17,665 nucleotides of DNA from Flavobacteriia bacterium (GTDB lineage Bacteria; Bacteroidota; Bacteroidia; Flavobacteriales; Flavobacteriaceae), in NCBI GenBank assembly GCA_011330545.1, contig DRQI01000477.1, positions 1 through 17,665 on the forward strand, written 5' to 3'. Of the stretch, positions 6,280 to 15,106 are shown piece after piece; the first letter of the stretch is position 1, and each line of letters starts with the position of its first letter. Made by a program: the position numbers and the translations under genes. Below the pieces are notes generated by a model. It did no database searches and was not told the DNA's origin. It saw only the letters and a list, made by a program, of their open reading frames with translations.

Positions 6280-6825
6280 ATGAAGAACTCTAAGAAAATA
6301 TTAAAAATATTATTGCCTTCAATACTATGTGCCGTCGTAATTTACATTACTGACATGTCAATAGAATATTACCCACTGTCATTTGGGCTTATCATTGGTT
6401 TTGTAAACTGGAATTTTCATAAATATAAACCTTTGATTGGTGTATCATTAAGTGTATTAGCTTCTTATATTTCTTTTTCTATAGCATATTTTAGCTTAGG
6501 TATATTTGGGTATACTCGTGATATGATATTGGCAAACACAGATTATGCTATTAGTGATGACCTTATAGGAACGTTGGCTTTTATTATTTCGACTTCGGTT
6601 ATAGCTCCGTTGCTAGTGTTTTATTTGTATAGGTTTATATTTACAATTCAAAAAACAACATTTAGTAAAGTTATAATACTTATTTCTATCGTATTGTTAG
6701 GTTTAATACAGTATGGTGCATCTGTATTTTATGAAACATTTAATAGTTACTTACTATGGCAAGTAATTATGGCTTTGGCTATTCAACTTCTTATTAATCA
6801 AAAAATAAATAAGAAGGTGCTTTAG
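6280..6825 (+). CDS. polytopic membrane protein of unknown function (181 aa)
   Basis: The ATG at 6280 (MKNSKKILKILL) is preferred over a TTG twelve codons upstream because it gives a normal basic N-terminus running straight into the first helix. About five or six membrane segments are visible, roughly at residues 8-24, 31-45, 52-74, 93-120, 129-148 and 155-174. The only sizeable polar stretch (TRDMILANTDYAISDD) lies between segments 3 and 4. No family motif is recognised. It stands apart from both neighbours (122 and 139 nt gaps). Confidence 0.72.
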   Translation: MKNSKKILKILLPSILCAVVIYITDMSIEYYPLSFGLIIGFVNWNFHKYKPLIGVSLSVLASYISFSIAYFSLGIFGYTRDMILANTDYAISDDLIGTLAFIISTSVIAPLLVFYLYRFIFTIQKTTFSKVIILISIVLLGLIQYGASVFYETFNSYLLWQVIMALAIQLLINQKINKKVL

Positions 6826-6964
6826 CAAAATAGAAGGCAAATGCAATACATTTATTTCAAAATAATAATTGATAAATTGAATTGATGATTGGATTTTTAA
6901 GAGAAGGTTTAAATATTATTTATAAAATTAAACTACGGTTCAATCATAAAAACAAAAAACAATA

Positions 6965-7600
6965 ATGAATCTAAGAAAATTAAGCTTTACACTTTTACTG
7001 TTAATTATAACAAGTTTAAATAATAGTTTCGGACAATCTCTAAATTTTTCGGCAAAAGGAGGCCTGAATATTTCTAATGCTAAATTCTCTGTTATAGTAG
7101 AAGGAAGTTCTTCGAATAGAGATTTAAATAATAGGCTCTCTTTTTTTGTAGGTGGCAGCATTGATTTTTCAATTTTATCAAAGAAAGATGTATTACAAAT
7201 GCAAGTTGAGTTATTATATTCTAGAGAAGGGCATACACTATCTTATCAAAGTACAGATGATATACGAAAATTTAATTTAGATCAGCTTAAACTCCCTGTT
7301 TTGTTAAAATATAAATTGTTTAATCCATTTTATCTGGTTGGTGGCGGATATGCAGGATATATAATAAATGTACAAGAAGATACCGGTACAGGCGGACTAA
7401 GATCTATAAAAGACCGCTATAACAATTTTGATACAGGAATTGTTATCGGTGTTGAGTACCATTTTAATTTAGGAATCTTTATAGAATCGAGATACAACTA
7501 CGGTTTTGCCGATATTTCGCCTATTGAATTTCGAAATTCAACTATAAAACACAATTATAAAAACAGATTGGTTCAATTCGGGGTTGGCTATACGTTTTAA
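6965..7600 (+). CDS. small outer-membrane beta-barrel protein (PF13568-like porin family)
   Basis: The 211-aa product has a signal peptide (MNLRKLSFTLLLL...SFGQ, cleavage near residue 24). The mature protein opens with FSAKGGLNISNAKF, the typical first strand of the Bacteroidetes 'outer membrane beta-barrel' family. Alternating aromatic strands follow (LQMQVELLYSREG, KLPVLLKYKLF, FYLVGGGYAGYII, GIVIGVEYHF, IFIESRYNYGF), and it ends VQFGVGYTF with a C-terminal Phe, the usual BAM-recognised last strand. An eight-stranded barrel is likely from the length. Members of this family have diverse, mostly unassigned roles. The stop is one base from the stop of the converging gene. Confidence 0.85.
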   Translation: MNLRKLSFTLLLLIITSLNNSFGQSLNFSAKGGLNISNAKFSVIVEGSSSNRDLNNRLSFFVGGSIDFSILSKKDVLQMQVELLYSREGHTLSYQSTDDIRKFNLDQLKLPVLLKYKLFNPFYLVGGGYAGYIINVQEDTGTGGLRSIKDRYNNFDTGIVIGVEYHFNLGIFIESRYNYGFADISPIEFRNSTIKHNYKNRLVQFGVGYTF

Positions 7601-7601
7601 A

Positions 7602-9575
7602 CTACTTCACCGGTGCTAATACCAATACAATCTTATTAAAATCAGCGGCACTATTGATAACACTTCTATAATCTTCAAAAAAGTTGAGGCCAATCTTGTT
7701 GATTTTGTAGTATTCATCGGCATACACGGTGAGCTTGTTTCCGTCAAGTTTATAATACGAATGAAATTCTAATAATTTTTTACCGTCTCTTTCATAAAAA
7801 TGATGGATGTTAATATCGTCTAAGTTACTAATTTGATATCCTTGTGGTATTTCTACATTAATTACGCGATTGTAAATTCTATTATAATCAGATTCAACCG
7901 GCAATTGCCGCTTCTTTTTTTGATACATTTCTATTTGTGGCCCGATAAGTTCGCCCAATTTGAATAAATATTTTCTTCCGGCTTTATCTACAAAAACATC
8001 GGTTTCTATATCGGCTACCAACCGAAACGGTTTTATGCCAAACAATTCAGATTTATCATTAAAAACTGTTTTCTTCTTAATGGTAATTCTATCATTCATA
8101 GATTTTATCAATTGGTCATAGAGCTTATCAGCATCTTCTTTATTCACTAAATCTAAAAACGGCTGTATAAAAATGGCGTAATATCCGCTAAACGAACGGT
8201 CTAGCTTTATATAATTTTTAGTAAGGTCATCCGGGTCAAAAGACACATCAATAAGCATAGTATCTACCGTTTCTTCGGCATCGGGGGCTTTGATATATTT
8301 AATTTTGCCTACGCCACTTTTATAATTTCCTAAGGCTACTTCTTTGATAAAAAGTCCGTAATTATCTGTTAATTCAGAAGGCGGATAGCCCAAACGCGAA
8401 TTCATTTCTTTTACCGAAGTATATTTTTTAACCGAAGGGAAATACAACAAATAGTCGGTTAAAAAATTATCGGCTTCAAAATCATTGTCAAATTTGACTT
8501 GAGACCGGTCGCTGGTCAGTACCACTTCTGTGGGAATGCCAACACTTTTAAGGGCGGCGATATAAATTCTCATCAACCCAATTTCGCTAGCGGCCTTATT
8601 ATCAATTACCGATTTGATATTTCTAAGTTCATCACTATTAATCTCAGAGATATAAAAATTCTTTTTGATATAATTTTCAAGCGCCCGTATTTTTGAAACA
8701 TCGTCTTTTTTATCTTTTAATCCGGCTTCGTTGACAAGTTTTTCAATACTGGCAGCTTCATTTTTAGAAATATCCACAAAGAGAAAATCATATACGTTTT
8801 TTGAAATATTATCATACGAAGAAATGCCGTGGGTATTATTCGCCTTGTTATAATCTAATTTATATACCAAATACTTTTTTAGGGCATTATAGGGGGCAAG
8901 GTCTTCTTTTTCTAACTTTTCAACCGATTTTATGTGTAGTGCCCAATGCAATTTGTCTTTTGCCAAAGTATCGCGCTTTACATCGGGCAAACCGTTATAA
9001 CTTTTAAATTTAAAAAATAAATTTTTTGGCGAATACAGGTCAAATTCTACATTGTTCATCAGGTATGAAGATTGCATGGTAACCCTATTACCTTTGTAAT
9101 TAGGGGCTTGTCTTACTACGTAATAATATTCTATAAAACTGCCTTTGGTAACGCCTTCAAAAGCAAAATACTTATAGGTTCTTTGTGTTTCTTCATCTTG
9201 GGCAGTGAGTATTTTTGATTCGTCTAATTCTTGTATGGTACCGTCTTTTGAAATTACCCTTGCTTTGCTTACCAATAATTTTGAATTTGAGCGATAGGGC
9301 AGGTAAATTTTGTTATAGTCTTCAATTTTTTCATCAGAATTGAGCCATAACAAACGGTGTTCTAAGACATATTCTGTTAAGCCTTCTTTTTCGGGGTAGT
9401 AAAACTCGCTAATAATCTTATCTTTAAAAGCAATAATATCGGCATCAGGGTCTGTATCAAATTTTGTGTAATCAGGCTTTTTATCCCAACTATACGATTT
9501 ATACACGGGCTCTTGTGCAGTTATCACAGTTACGAAAAGAAGGGCGATTACAAATACTATCTTTTTTATCATCAT
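7602..9575 (-). CDS. exported DUF3857/transglutaminase-like protein lacking the catalytic triad
   Basis: The 657-aa product has a signal peptide (FVIALLFVTVITA-QEP, cleavage near residue 20). A DUF3857-like region spans about 60-240 and a transglutaminase-like fold about 295-400, followed by a long C-terminal strand-rich region. The helix that should carry the catalytic Cys (GDCKD in the neighbour) reads KAASEIGLMRIYIAALKSVG (residues about 327-346). The expected His position reads ADNFLTDYLLYF and the Asp position YFPSVKK. All three catalytic positions therefore appear replaced. It is the third gene of the operon, starting 3 nt after the stop of its triad-containing paralogue. A second Met is one codon later (MMIKK). 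I infer a non-catalytic partner or binding protein; the alternative is divergent chemistry. Confidence 0.85.
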   Translation of the reverse strand: MMIKKIVFVIALLFVTVITAQEPVYKSYSWDKKPDYTKFDTDPDADIIAFKDKIISEFYYPEKEGLTEYVLEHRLLWLNSDEKIEDYNKIYLPYRSNSKLLVSKARVISKDGTIQELDESKILTAQDEETQRTYKYFAFEGVTKGSFIEYYYVVRQAPNYKGNRVTMQSSYLMNNVEFDLYSPKNLFFKFKSYNGLPDVKRDTLAKDKLHWALHIKSVEKLEKEDLAPYNALKKYLVYKLDYNKANNTHGISSYDNISKNVYDFLFVDISKNEAASIEKLVNEAGLKDKKDDVSKIRALENYIKKNFYISEINSDELRNIKSVIDNKAASEIGLMRIYIAALKSVGIPTEVVLTSDRSQVKFDNDFEADNFLTDYLLYFPSVKKYTSVKEMNSRLGYPPSELTDNYGLFIKEVALGNYKSGVGKIKYIKAPDAEETVDTMLIDVSFDPDDLTKNYIKLDRSFSGYYAIFIQPFLDLVNKEDADKLYDQLIKSMNDRITIKKKTVFNDKSELFGIKPFRLVADIETDVFVDKAGRKYLFKLGELIGPQIEMYQKKKRQLPVESDYNRIYNRVINVEIPQGYQISNLDDINIHHFYERDGKKLLEFHSYYKLDGNKLTVYADEYYKINKIGLNFFEDYRSVINSAADFNKIVLVLAPVK

Positions 9576-9578
9576 GGG

Positions 9579-11531
9579 TTAGTTTATCTTTTTTAAAACA
9601 ATAATTTCTTTATAGGCTTTTTCAATTTTTTTCAAAAGTTTTTCATACTCTTTTTGCGCTTCTTTGTTCAAGATTAAAAAGTCAAAAGTTACACGGTGTG
9701 TATAAATAACTTTGGTGCCTTCTAGTTTATAGGTAATTGATGCCGACAATAGATGGTTTTTAACCGATATATTTTCAGGCAAATAATCAACTGCATACCC
9801 ATCAGGGATAGTAAGTTCATTTACAAAAGTGTATGCTTTTTTATAATCAATTTCAATATCTGTTTTACGGCCATCTTCAATGGTATTTTCTAAGAGAATT
9901 TTATCGAGGTTTAGGTTGACATATATTTCATCATTGGTTTGAACTGCATAATCTGAAATTTTAAAATCGTAATTTATCGTAAAATCTTTATCGTAGCTAT
10001 ACTTGTTTATCTCTTTGATATTGCTGGCAATAAATTTATTATTCCCTTTTTGAAGCCTGATTTTATAATAGTCTTGCAGTTTTTTTTGGGTATTGATAGA
10101 TTCTAGCCTGCGAAACATATTAATTTTTTTATATCCTGAAACCGTTTTTGACCCATGCCCAATTAATTGTTTTTGGTTGATAGCAATAAAAGAGGTGTCG
10201 ATTTCGGCATTTTTATCGGCAGCTACAACGGGTACTTCAACTACTTCAAACTTATCATCCCCTTCACCTACCAAGGCTTCTTTACCTTGTATAAACGACG
10301 ATGGGAGTTCTAACGGAATATACCTACCCGTAGCGTCTAAAAAGTATATTTTATCGTTGTCTCGATAGGTTAAAATCATGTGGTTATCAACGGCAGGCGT
10401 AGGCAATTCATTGTACTTATACGGAATACTGCGCGTGCCTATCCATGTTAAATTACCTTTGATTCCGGCCGTTTTTAGCATTTCATACAGAATATTAGAA
10501 TTGTCTTTACAATCGCCATACTTCTTTTGATAAATCTGATTGGCTTCCCTTGGCACAAAACCTCCGAGGGCATATTCAAAAGCGATGTACTTAATATTAT
10601 TTTGAACCCAATAATAAATGGCACGTATTTTCTCTAATTCGGTTTTTTTATCTTTGGTAAGTTCATTTACTAAGGTTACCAAATCAGGGTCTAAAGCCTG
10701 TTTGTTAATATCTTTTACCAACGAGTAATACCAACGGTACAAATCTGAAACCTCCGAAGAAAGTTTTACCACTTTTTTATCTTTGGTTTGGTACTGATTT
10801 ACAATGGGAACAATATGTGGATAGTAATTCTTAAAATTGGGCGTATTATCTTCCATCTCAATGGCGTCGATATTTTTTGACTGCCACGTATAAATTACTT
10901 TATTTCTCTTTTCTTTTTTACTAAATGCAATATGAATTGAATCGGTATTGAACTCTTTAAAACTAAGCTCAACATTTTTATCGGCAGTAATGGTAATTTT
11001 CGAATTTAACACCGGGTACGAACCTCCGAAATAAAAAGCACTCAAAAAACGCGGGTCCATTACTTTTTCGACAACATTGAGTTTTGTTTTTGAACCGGGG
11101 CTTAAATTTGAATAGATAAAGTTAACCGATTTTACATCGTCATAAAAAGAGCCGTCTAACTCGTCTTTGGTTCTAAACTCGGTTACTTTGTGTTCTAAAT
11201 AGTTGCCGTCTTGCAAGCTAAATGAAGAGGCTTCTACCTTTTCTAATTTATAAAAAGTAGAGTAGCTTACTGATTCTTTTGAGTATTGTGTAGCTGCTTC
11301 ATTTAAAAATAAATCTTCATTCAAAGAGGTTTGCGTAATCGAAATATCGCCGCTTTTTTCAATACCGATATTGATAGACAACTCATTGTTTAATCTTACC
11401 ACATTCGTTTTTGGATATTTAGCCTTATAATAAGACCAATCTTTTGTTAGTTGTGCCCGGCCAACGGTTGCATTTAAAATTAAGGTTATTAAAATAATCT
11501 TTCTAAAAAAACTAGAATTGGGTTGTTTCAT
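9579..11531 (-). CDS. exported DUF3857 + transglutaminase-core protein with intact triad
   Basis: The 650-aa product has a signal peptide (KIILITLILNATVGRAQ, cleavage near residue 26-27). A DUF3857-type beta domain follows (about 50-240), then a transglutaminase core (about 300-410). The core shows the Cys motif KKYGDCKDNS (Cys341), the His in VDNHMILTY (His384) and the Asp in YFLDATGRY (Asp399), the papain-like triad. The C-terminal ~200 residues are a DUF3858-like strand-rich region. Enzymes with this core may act as transglutaminases or proteases; the substrate is unknown. The start overlaps the end of the upstream gene by 20 nt, indicating translational coupling, and the downstream paralogue follows after 3 nt. 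Export places it in the periplasm or on the surface. Confidence 0.9.
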   Translation of the reverse strand: MKQPNSSFFRKIILITLILNATVGRAQLTKDWSYYKAKYPKTNVVRLNNELSINIGIEKSGDISITQTSLNEDLFLNEAATQYSKESVSYSTFYKLEKVEASSFSLQDGNYLEHKVTEFRTKDELDGSFYDDVKSVNFIYSNLSPGSKTKLNVVEKVMDPRFLSAFYFGGSYPVLNSKITITADKNVELSFKEFNTDSIHIAFSKKEKRNKVIYTWQSKNIDAIEMEDNTPNFKNYYPHIVPIVNQYQTKDKKVVKLSSEVSDLYRWYYSLVKDINKQALDPDLVTLVNELTKDKKTELEKIRAIYYWVQNNIKYIAFEYALGGFVPREANQIYQKKYGDCKDNSNILYEMLKTAGIKGNLTWIGTRSIPYKYNELPTPAVDNHMILTYRDNDKIYFLDATGRYIPLELPSSFIQGKEALVGEGDDKFEVVEVPVVAADKNAEIDTSFIAINQKQLIGHGSKTVSGYKKINMFRRLESINTQKKLQDYYKIRLQKGNNKFIASNIKEINKYSYDKDFTINYDFKISDYAVQTNDEIYVNLNLDKILLENTIEDGRKTDIEIDYKKAYTFVNELTIPDGYAVDYLPENISVKNHLLSASITYKLEGTKVIYTHRVTFDFLILNKEAQKEYEKLLKKIEKAYKEIIVLKKIN

Positions 11532-14500
11532 ATCTATATTCGTTAAAATATTTTTCTGTCTTTTTTAATTGACCTTGAGGAGTATAATACGTTGCTTCAC
11601 CGCTTTTGCCATCATTTTTATAATGTACTTTTTCTTTGAGCTTTCCGTTAGGATAATACTTCTTATATACCCCATTTAATTCGCCATCTTTATAGTCAAT
11701 CTCTTCTTTGAGCTTTCCGTCAGGATAATACTCAAAATACGTGCCATCATATTCGTCGTTTTTATTTGAATACTGAACATGCAATTGGCCATTGTAATAG
11801 TACGACTTGTATTCGTTTTCATCGTCTCCATTAATAAACTCCATCTCTCTTGCTTTATTGCCATTATCAAAATAGGTAACAATTTTGGCAGTTTCGTTTT
11901 TAATTTTAATCATTGGCAGTTCATTGCCATTTTTGTCTAAATAACTAAAGCCTATTAGTCTGCCGTACTCATAAAACCTAACGAGTTGCAGTTTGCCCTC
12001 TTTGCTATAGGCTATCCTTCTGCCGTGATATTCATCATTTACAAACTCGGTAGTGCCTGTAATGGTTTTACCGTCTTCGGCATAAAAATAGGCCATACCC
12101 TCTAACTTATCTAAGTTATAATGGTATTTTCTACTGATATTGCCGTTATCGTAATAATATGAAACCGTGCCGTGATATTCTCCGTTTAAAAACGTAGCTT
12201 TTTTAATAACCTTTTTATCAGTGTTGTACCATTTCCAAACCCCTGAAGCCTTATTGTTAAAATACTGCCCTTCTAACAATACATTGCCATAAAAATCATA
12301 GGCTTTGTAAGGGCCATGGCGTACGCCAAATTTAAAAGTTGTTTTACTGAAGGCTTTATTGGTTGAATAATGGCTTATGATAGTATCATCATCTTTTAAA
12401 TTTGTATGCGAAATCTCATCGAGTACTTTTCTGTTGTAATCGTAAGATTTTTCACTTAACAACTTGCCATATTTATACTGCAAAGTACTAAACAATTTCC
12501 CTTCAACAGAAAAATATTGTTGTTCTCCGTGCAATTCGCCTTTATGGTAAAAATTTATCGATTTCAATGTTCCGTCTAGGTAATAATAACGCCATTCTTT
12601 GTGCATCTTTCCTTTTAAAAACCACCCTTGGCTTTCCATTTTTCCGTTTTTATGGTAGTTTACAGAATATCCTGAAATGGTATCGTTTACATAGGTGTCT
12701 ACAGATTTTACAACGCCGTTATTGTAATAATTTGTATACTCGCCTTGAATCAAGTTTTCTTTATAGGTTCCTTTTGATGATAACACTCCATTATCGGTAT
12801 AATATTTCCACTCGCCGGTTTTGCCGCCTTTTACATCATACAGGCCTTCTGCTATTTTATTCCCTTCATACGTATAGCCCTCGTAAAAAAATTCGCCCCC
12901 TTTTTTTCTTACGTCTTTTACAACTTCACCGTTTTGGCCATAATACTTATAGCCTATTATTTCGTCATTTCTATACGTATACTCAAAATATGGCTTTCCG
13001 TTAGGGGCATATTCTATATAGGCATCATTTAACTTGCTATTTTTGTAAGAAAACTCTTTCATCAGCTTGCCATCGGGATAATACATTTTCCACAAGCCCG
13101 TATATTCATTATCTTGATAATTTCCTTCTTTTGACAAAATGCCTGTATTGTAATATTCTTTATAATCGCCATTAATTTTATCGTCTATTATCGGGTATTC
13201 TGACATTAACGTTTCGTTATTGAAATATTCTTTTTCTTTTCCGTTTTTTTTATCGCCCTTAAAAGTAACTTCAAAAAGTTTTGCCCCGTTCGGAAAATAC
13301 TGAATTACATGGCCTTCTTTATTTCCGTTTACATAGTTAACTATAAAATTTGTAGTGGGTTCGCCCACTTCATAATAAGATATAAACTTTCCGTCTAACT
13401 TATTATCTTTAAAATATTTAAGTTGATTCAAAGCACCTTTTTCATTATAATACCTGTACGCTCCTATAAGAAGCCCGTTGCCATAGTTGGCTTTGTATTT
13501 TACTTTCCCGTTTTGATAATATCCAATATTTTCGCCTTCTAATTTCCCGTTTTTATACTGTGCTGTTTCCTTTATTGTTTTATCTTGGTAATACCAAATC
13601 CATTTGCCAATTTTATTTTCATTAGCATCAAAAGTACCCTCTCCGGTAATCCTTCCTTTTGTATCGTAAAACTCCCAAAATCCTTTTAGAGTTGTGCCTT
13701 CTTTGTCAGTACCAATTCCTTCGAGTATATAATTATTAAAATAGCTGAAAACCCGCTGTTTTTTACCCCTGAAAACTTGTTCGTTTTCTTCCATTATCTC
13801 TGACCATTTATCTTTAAACTTTGTAAAAAAAGCGATGACTCTATCTTTCTTTTTCTCAAGTATTTTTTTAAGTTTTTCGTTTTTTATAGAATAGGTAGTG
13901 GTGTACACAAAATCATCAAAAAAATTATTTTCGGCAATCCATTTATGGAGTTTTACATATTTGGTATCCCACAAGCCGCCGTTACCGTTAAAGTTGCCGA
14001 GCACCTGAAATAAGGCGTGATTTTGTTTTACATAGTTAATATTAATTTCATTTTCTATCTTATAATCAGCACTCAACGCCACCCGGTTGTCTAATATCAA
14101 ATCAATATCCTCAAAGGCTTCATCGTCTTTAGATACTATCAGCCCTTCTATTTTTTTATTTTCATTTTTTTGTGCCAATGCGGCGTTTAAAGACTTTAAA
14201 ACAGTAAATGCGCCTTCGCCGTCGGGGTTTAGTAACAAATAAGTATTAAAACACATTAAGGCTTGGGTAATAAGGTGTTGTTTATAGCAAATGTTTCCTA
14301 TTTTTAGGTGTGTGTCAGCGTGAAACGGGTTTAAAATCATAGCTTTTTTATACCACTTTAGAGCATCGTCATATTGATCCATTTTATGATAAAACCATCC
14401 TTTTCTATAAAACAATTCATAACTTTTAGGGAATTCTTTCAGTCCATCGTCTATAGTATTTAAAGCATTTTTATAATCTTCTAAATACCAATATGACAAA

Positions 14501-14811
14501 GCTTTATTGATAAAAAATGACAGCCGTTCGTCACTATTGCCAATAGAAAAGCCTTCATCAGTAACTTTAATGGCATCTTTATACTTGCCCAATTGCAATA
14601 AATAATACGACTTGGTGATTAACAACGAGCTGTAAATAGAGTCATTTTTATTTACGTTGTCAATGGTTTCAATTATTTTGTCATATTCTTCTTTATCGGC
14701 ATACGAACTAATCTTATTGTTAATTGTTTTAAAATCAATATATTCTACAGTATTTTGAGTAAAAACAGTGGTACTAAATACAAAACTTAGTACTATGAGA
14801 AGTTTTTTCAT
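11512..14811 (-). CDS. large exported TPR and MORN_2 repeat protein (1099 aa)
   Basis: The signal peptide is MKKLLIVLSFVFSTTVFTQ. Residues about 35-205 form tetratricopeptide repeats (YKDAIKVTDEGFSIG, YKNALNTIDDGLKEFP, YDDALKWYKKAMILNP), followed by a linker to about residue 370. Residues about 375-1095 are roughly 28-30 MORN_2 units of 22-24 residues with the pattern G-x-[WY]-x-x-Y-[YF]-x-x-G-[KN]-L (examples GLWKMYYPDGKLMKE, GVYKKYYPNGKLKEK). Some databases name such repeats 'YwqK family antitoxin'; nothing here supports a toxin-antitoxin role. Exported TPR/MORN proteins probably act as binding scaffolds. It is the first gene of the operon, with a promoter-like site upstream and a 20-nt overlap with the transglutaminase-like gene. 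The repeat count is approximate. Confidence 0.9.
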   Translation of the reverse strand: MKKLLIVLSFVFSTTVFTQNTVEYIDFKTINNKISSYADKEEYDKIIETIDNVNKNDSIYSSLLITKSYYLLQLGKYKDAIKVTDEGFSIGNSDERLSFFINKALSYWYLEDYKNALNTIDDGLKEFPKSYELFYRKGWFYHKMDQYDDALKWYKKAMILNPFHADTHLKIGNICYKQHLITQALMCFNTYLLLNPDGEGAFTVLKSLNAALAQKNENKKIEGLIVSKDDEAFEDIDLILDNRVALSADYKIENEININYVKQNHALFQVLGNFNGNGGLWDTKYVKLHKWIAENNFFDDFVYTTTYSIKNEKLKKILEKKKDRVIAFFTKFKDKWSEIMEENEQVFRGKKQRVFSYFNNYILEGIGTDKEGTTLKGFWEFYDTKGRITGEGTFDANENKIGKWIWYYQDKTIKETAQYKNGKLEGENIGYYQNGKVKYKANYGNGLLIGAYRYYNEKGALNQLKYFKDNKLDGKFISYYEVGEPTTNFIVNYVNGNKEGHVIQYFPNGAKLFEVTFKGDKKNGKEKEYFNNETLMSEYPIIDDKINGDYKEYYNTGILSKEGNYQDNEYTGLWKMYYPDGKLMKEFSYKNSKLNDAYIEYAPNGKPYFEYTYRNDEIIGYKYYGQNGEVVKDVRKKGGEFFYEGYTYEGNKIAEGLYDVKGGKTGEWKYYTDNGVLSSKGTYKENLIQGEYTNYYNNGVVKSVDTYVNDTISGYSVNYHKNGKMESQGWFLKGKMHKEWRYYYLDGTLKSINFYHKGELHGEQQYFSVEGKLFSTLQYKYGKLLSEKSYDYNRKVLDEISHTNLKDDDTIISHYSTNKAFSKTTFKFGVRHGPYKAYDFYGNVLLEGQYFNNKASGVWKWYNTDKKVIKKATFLNGEYHGTVSYYYDNGNISRKYHYNLDKLEGMAYFYAEDGKTITGTTEFVNDEYHGRRIAYSKEGKLQLVRFYEYGRLIGFSYLDKNGNELPMIKIKNETAKIVTYFDNGNKAREMEFINGDDENEYKSYYYNGQLHVQYSNKNDEYDGTYFEYYPDGKLKEEIDYKDGELNGVYKKYYPNGKLKEKVHYKNDGKSGEATYYTPQGQLKKTEKYFNEYRYETTQF
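11632..11732 (-). repeat. near-identical DNA units within the MORN_2 array
   Basis: Two 29-nt blocks, 11632-11660 and 11704-11732, differ at one base and lie exactly 72 nt (24 codons) apart. They encode YYPDGKLKEE and YYPNGKLKEK. Most other units in the array are similar only at the protein level, so this pair near the C-terminus looks like a recent unit duplication or gene conversion. Confidence 0.8.
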
Positions 14812-14872
14812 GGGTTTTATTGTTGCTTTTTAATGATGATGAAACTTACTAATAATCATTCCCTTGTATGAT

Positions 14873-14906
14873 CAAAATTAAATTTTAGATGCTTTTCTGT
14901 GCCCAA
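14873..14906 (-). promoter_or_regulatory. candidate Bacteroidetes-type promoter of the MORN/transglutaminase operon
   Basis: Read on the minus strand, TAATTTTG (14880 to 14873) matches the Bacteroidetes -7 consensus TAnnTTTG exactly. A TTG (14906 to 14904) lies 23 nt upstream, the upper end of the spacing accepted for the -33 element. Transcription would start about 55 nt before the ATG at 14811. In such A+T-rich DNA a chance match is possible, and no start-site data exist here. Confidence 0.5.
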
Positions 14907-15106
14907 TATAAGATAAAAACAAAAAATATTTCGGTGAAATGAAAAAATTATAGCCAAATCTCAAAAAATAACAATATAAATCAAAGGATAAAGTTATCGT
15001 GAATTAAGCACTAAAGGCATTCGTTCAACAAGGCCAAAAGAGAATCCTTTTTTTAAAATGTTGAAAAAAACCGTTAACTTGCAAGTTTAGTTAAACCGAT
15101 ATAGAT

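Noticed and set aside
6940..7161. Minus-strand open frame over the start of the barrel gene
   Set aside because: The plus-strand frame has a signal peptide and beta-barrel strands; the antisense frame has no recognisable features.
12567..13004. Plus-strand open frame within the MORN_2 gene
   Set aside because: Its Leu/Arg/His-rich, low-complexity product follows from reading the repeat antisense; no start context.
11512..14811. Calling the MORN_2 protein an antitoxin because such repeats are named 'YwqK family antitoxin'
   Set aside because: Its size, signal peptide, TPR domain and operon with transglutaminase-like genes do not fit a toxin-antitoxin pair.
15061..15082. Promoter-like TTG / TAACTTGC before the WS/DGAT gene
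   Set aside because: The -7 match is imperfect and the spacing (11 nt) is far too short; no confident promoter is called for this gene.
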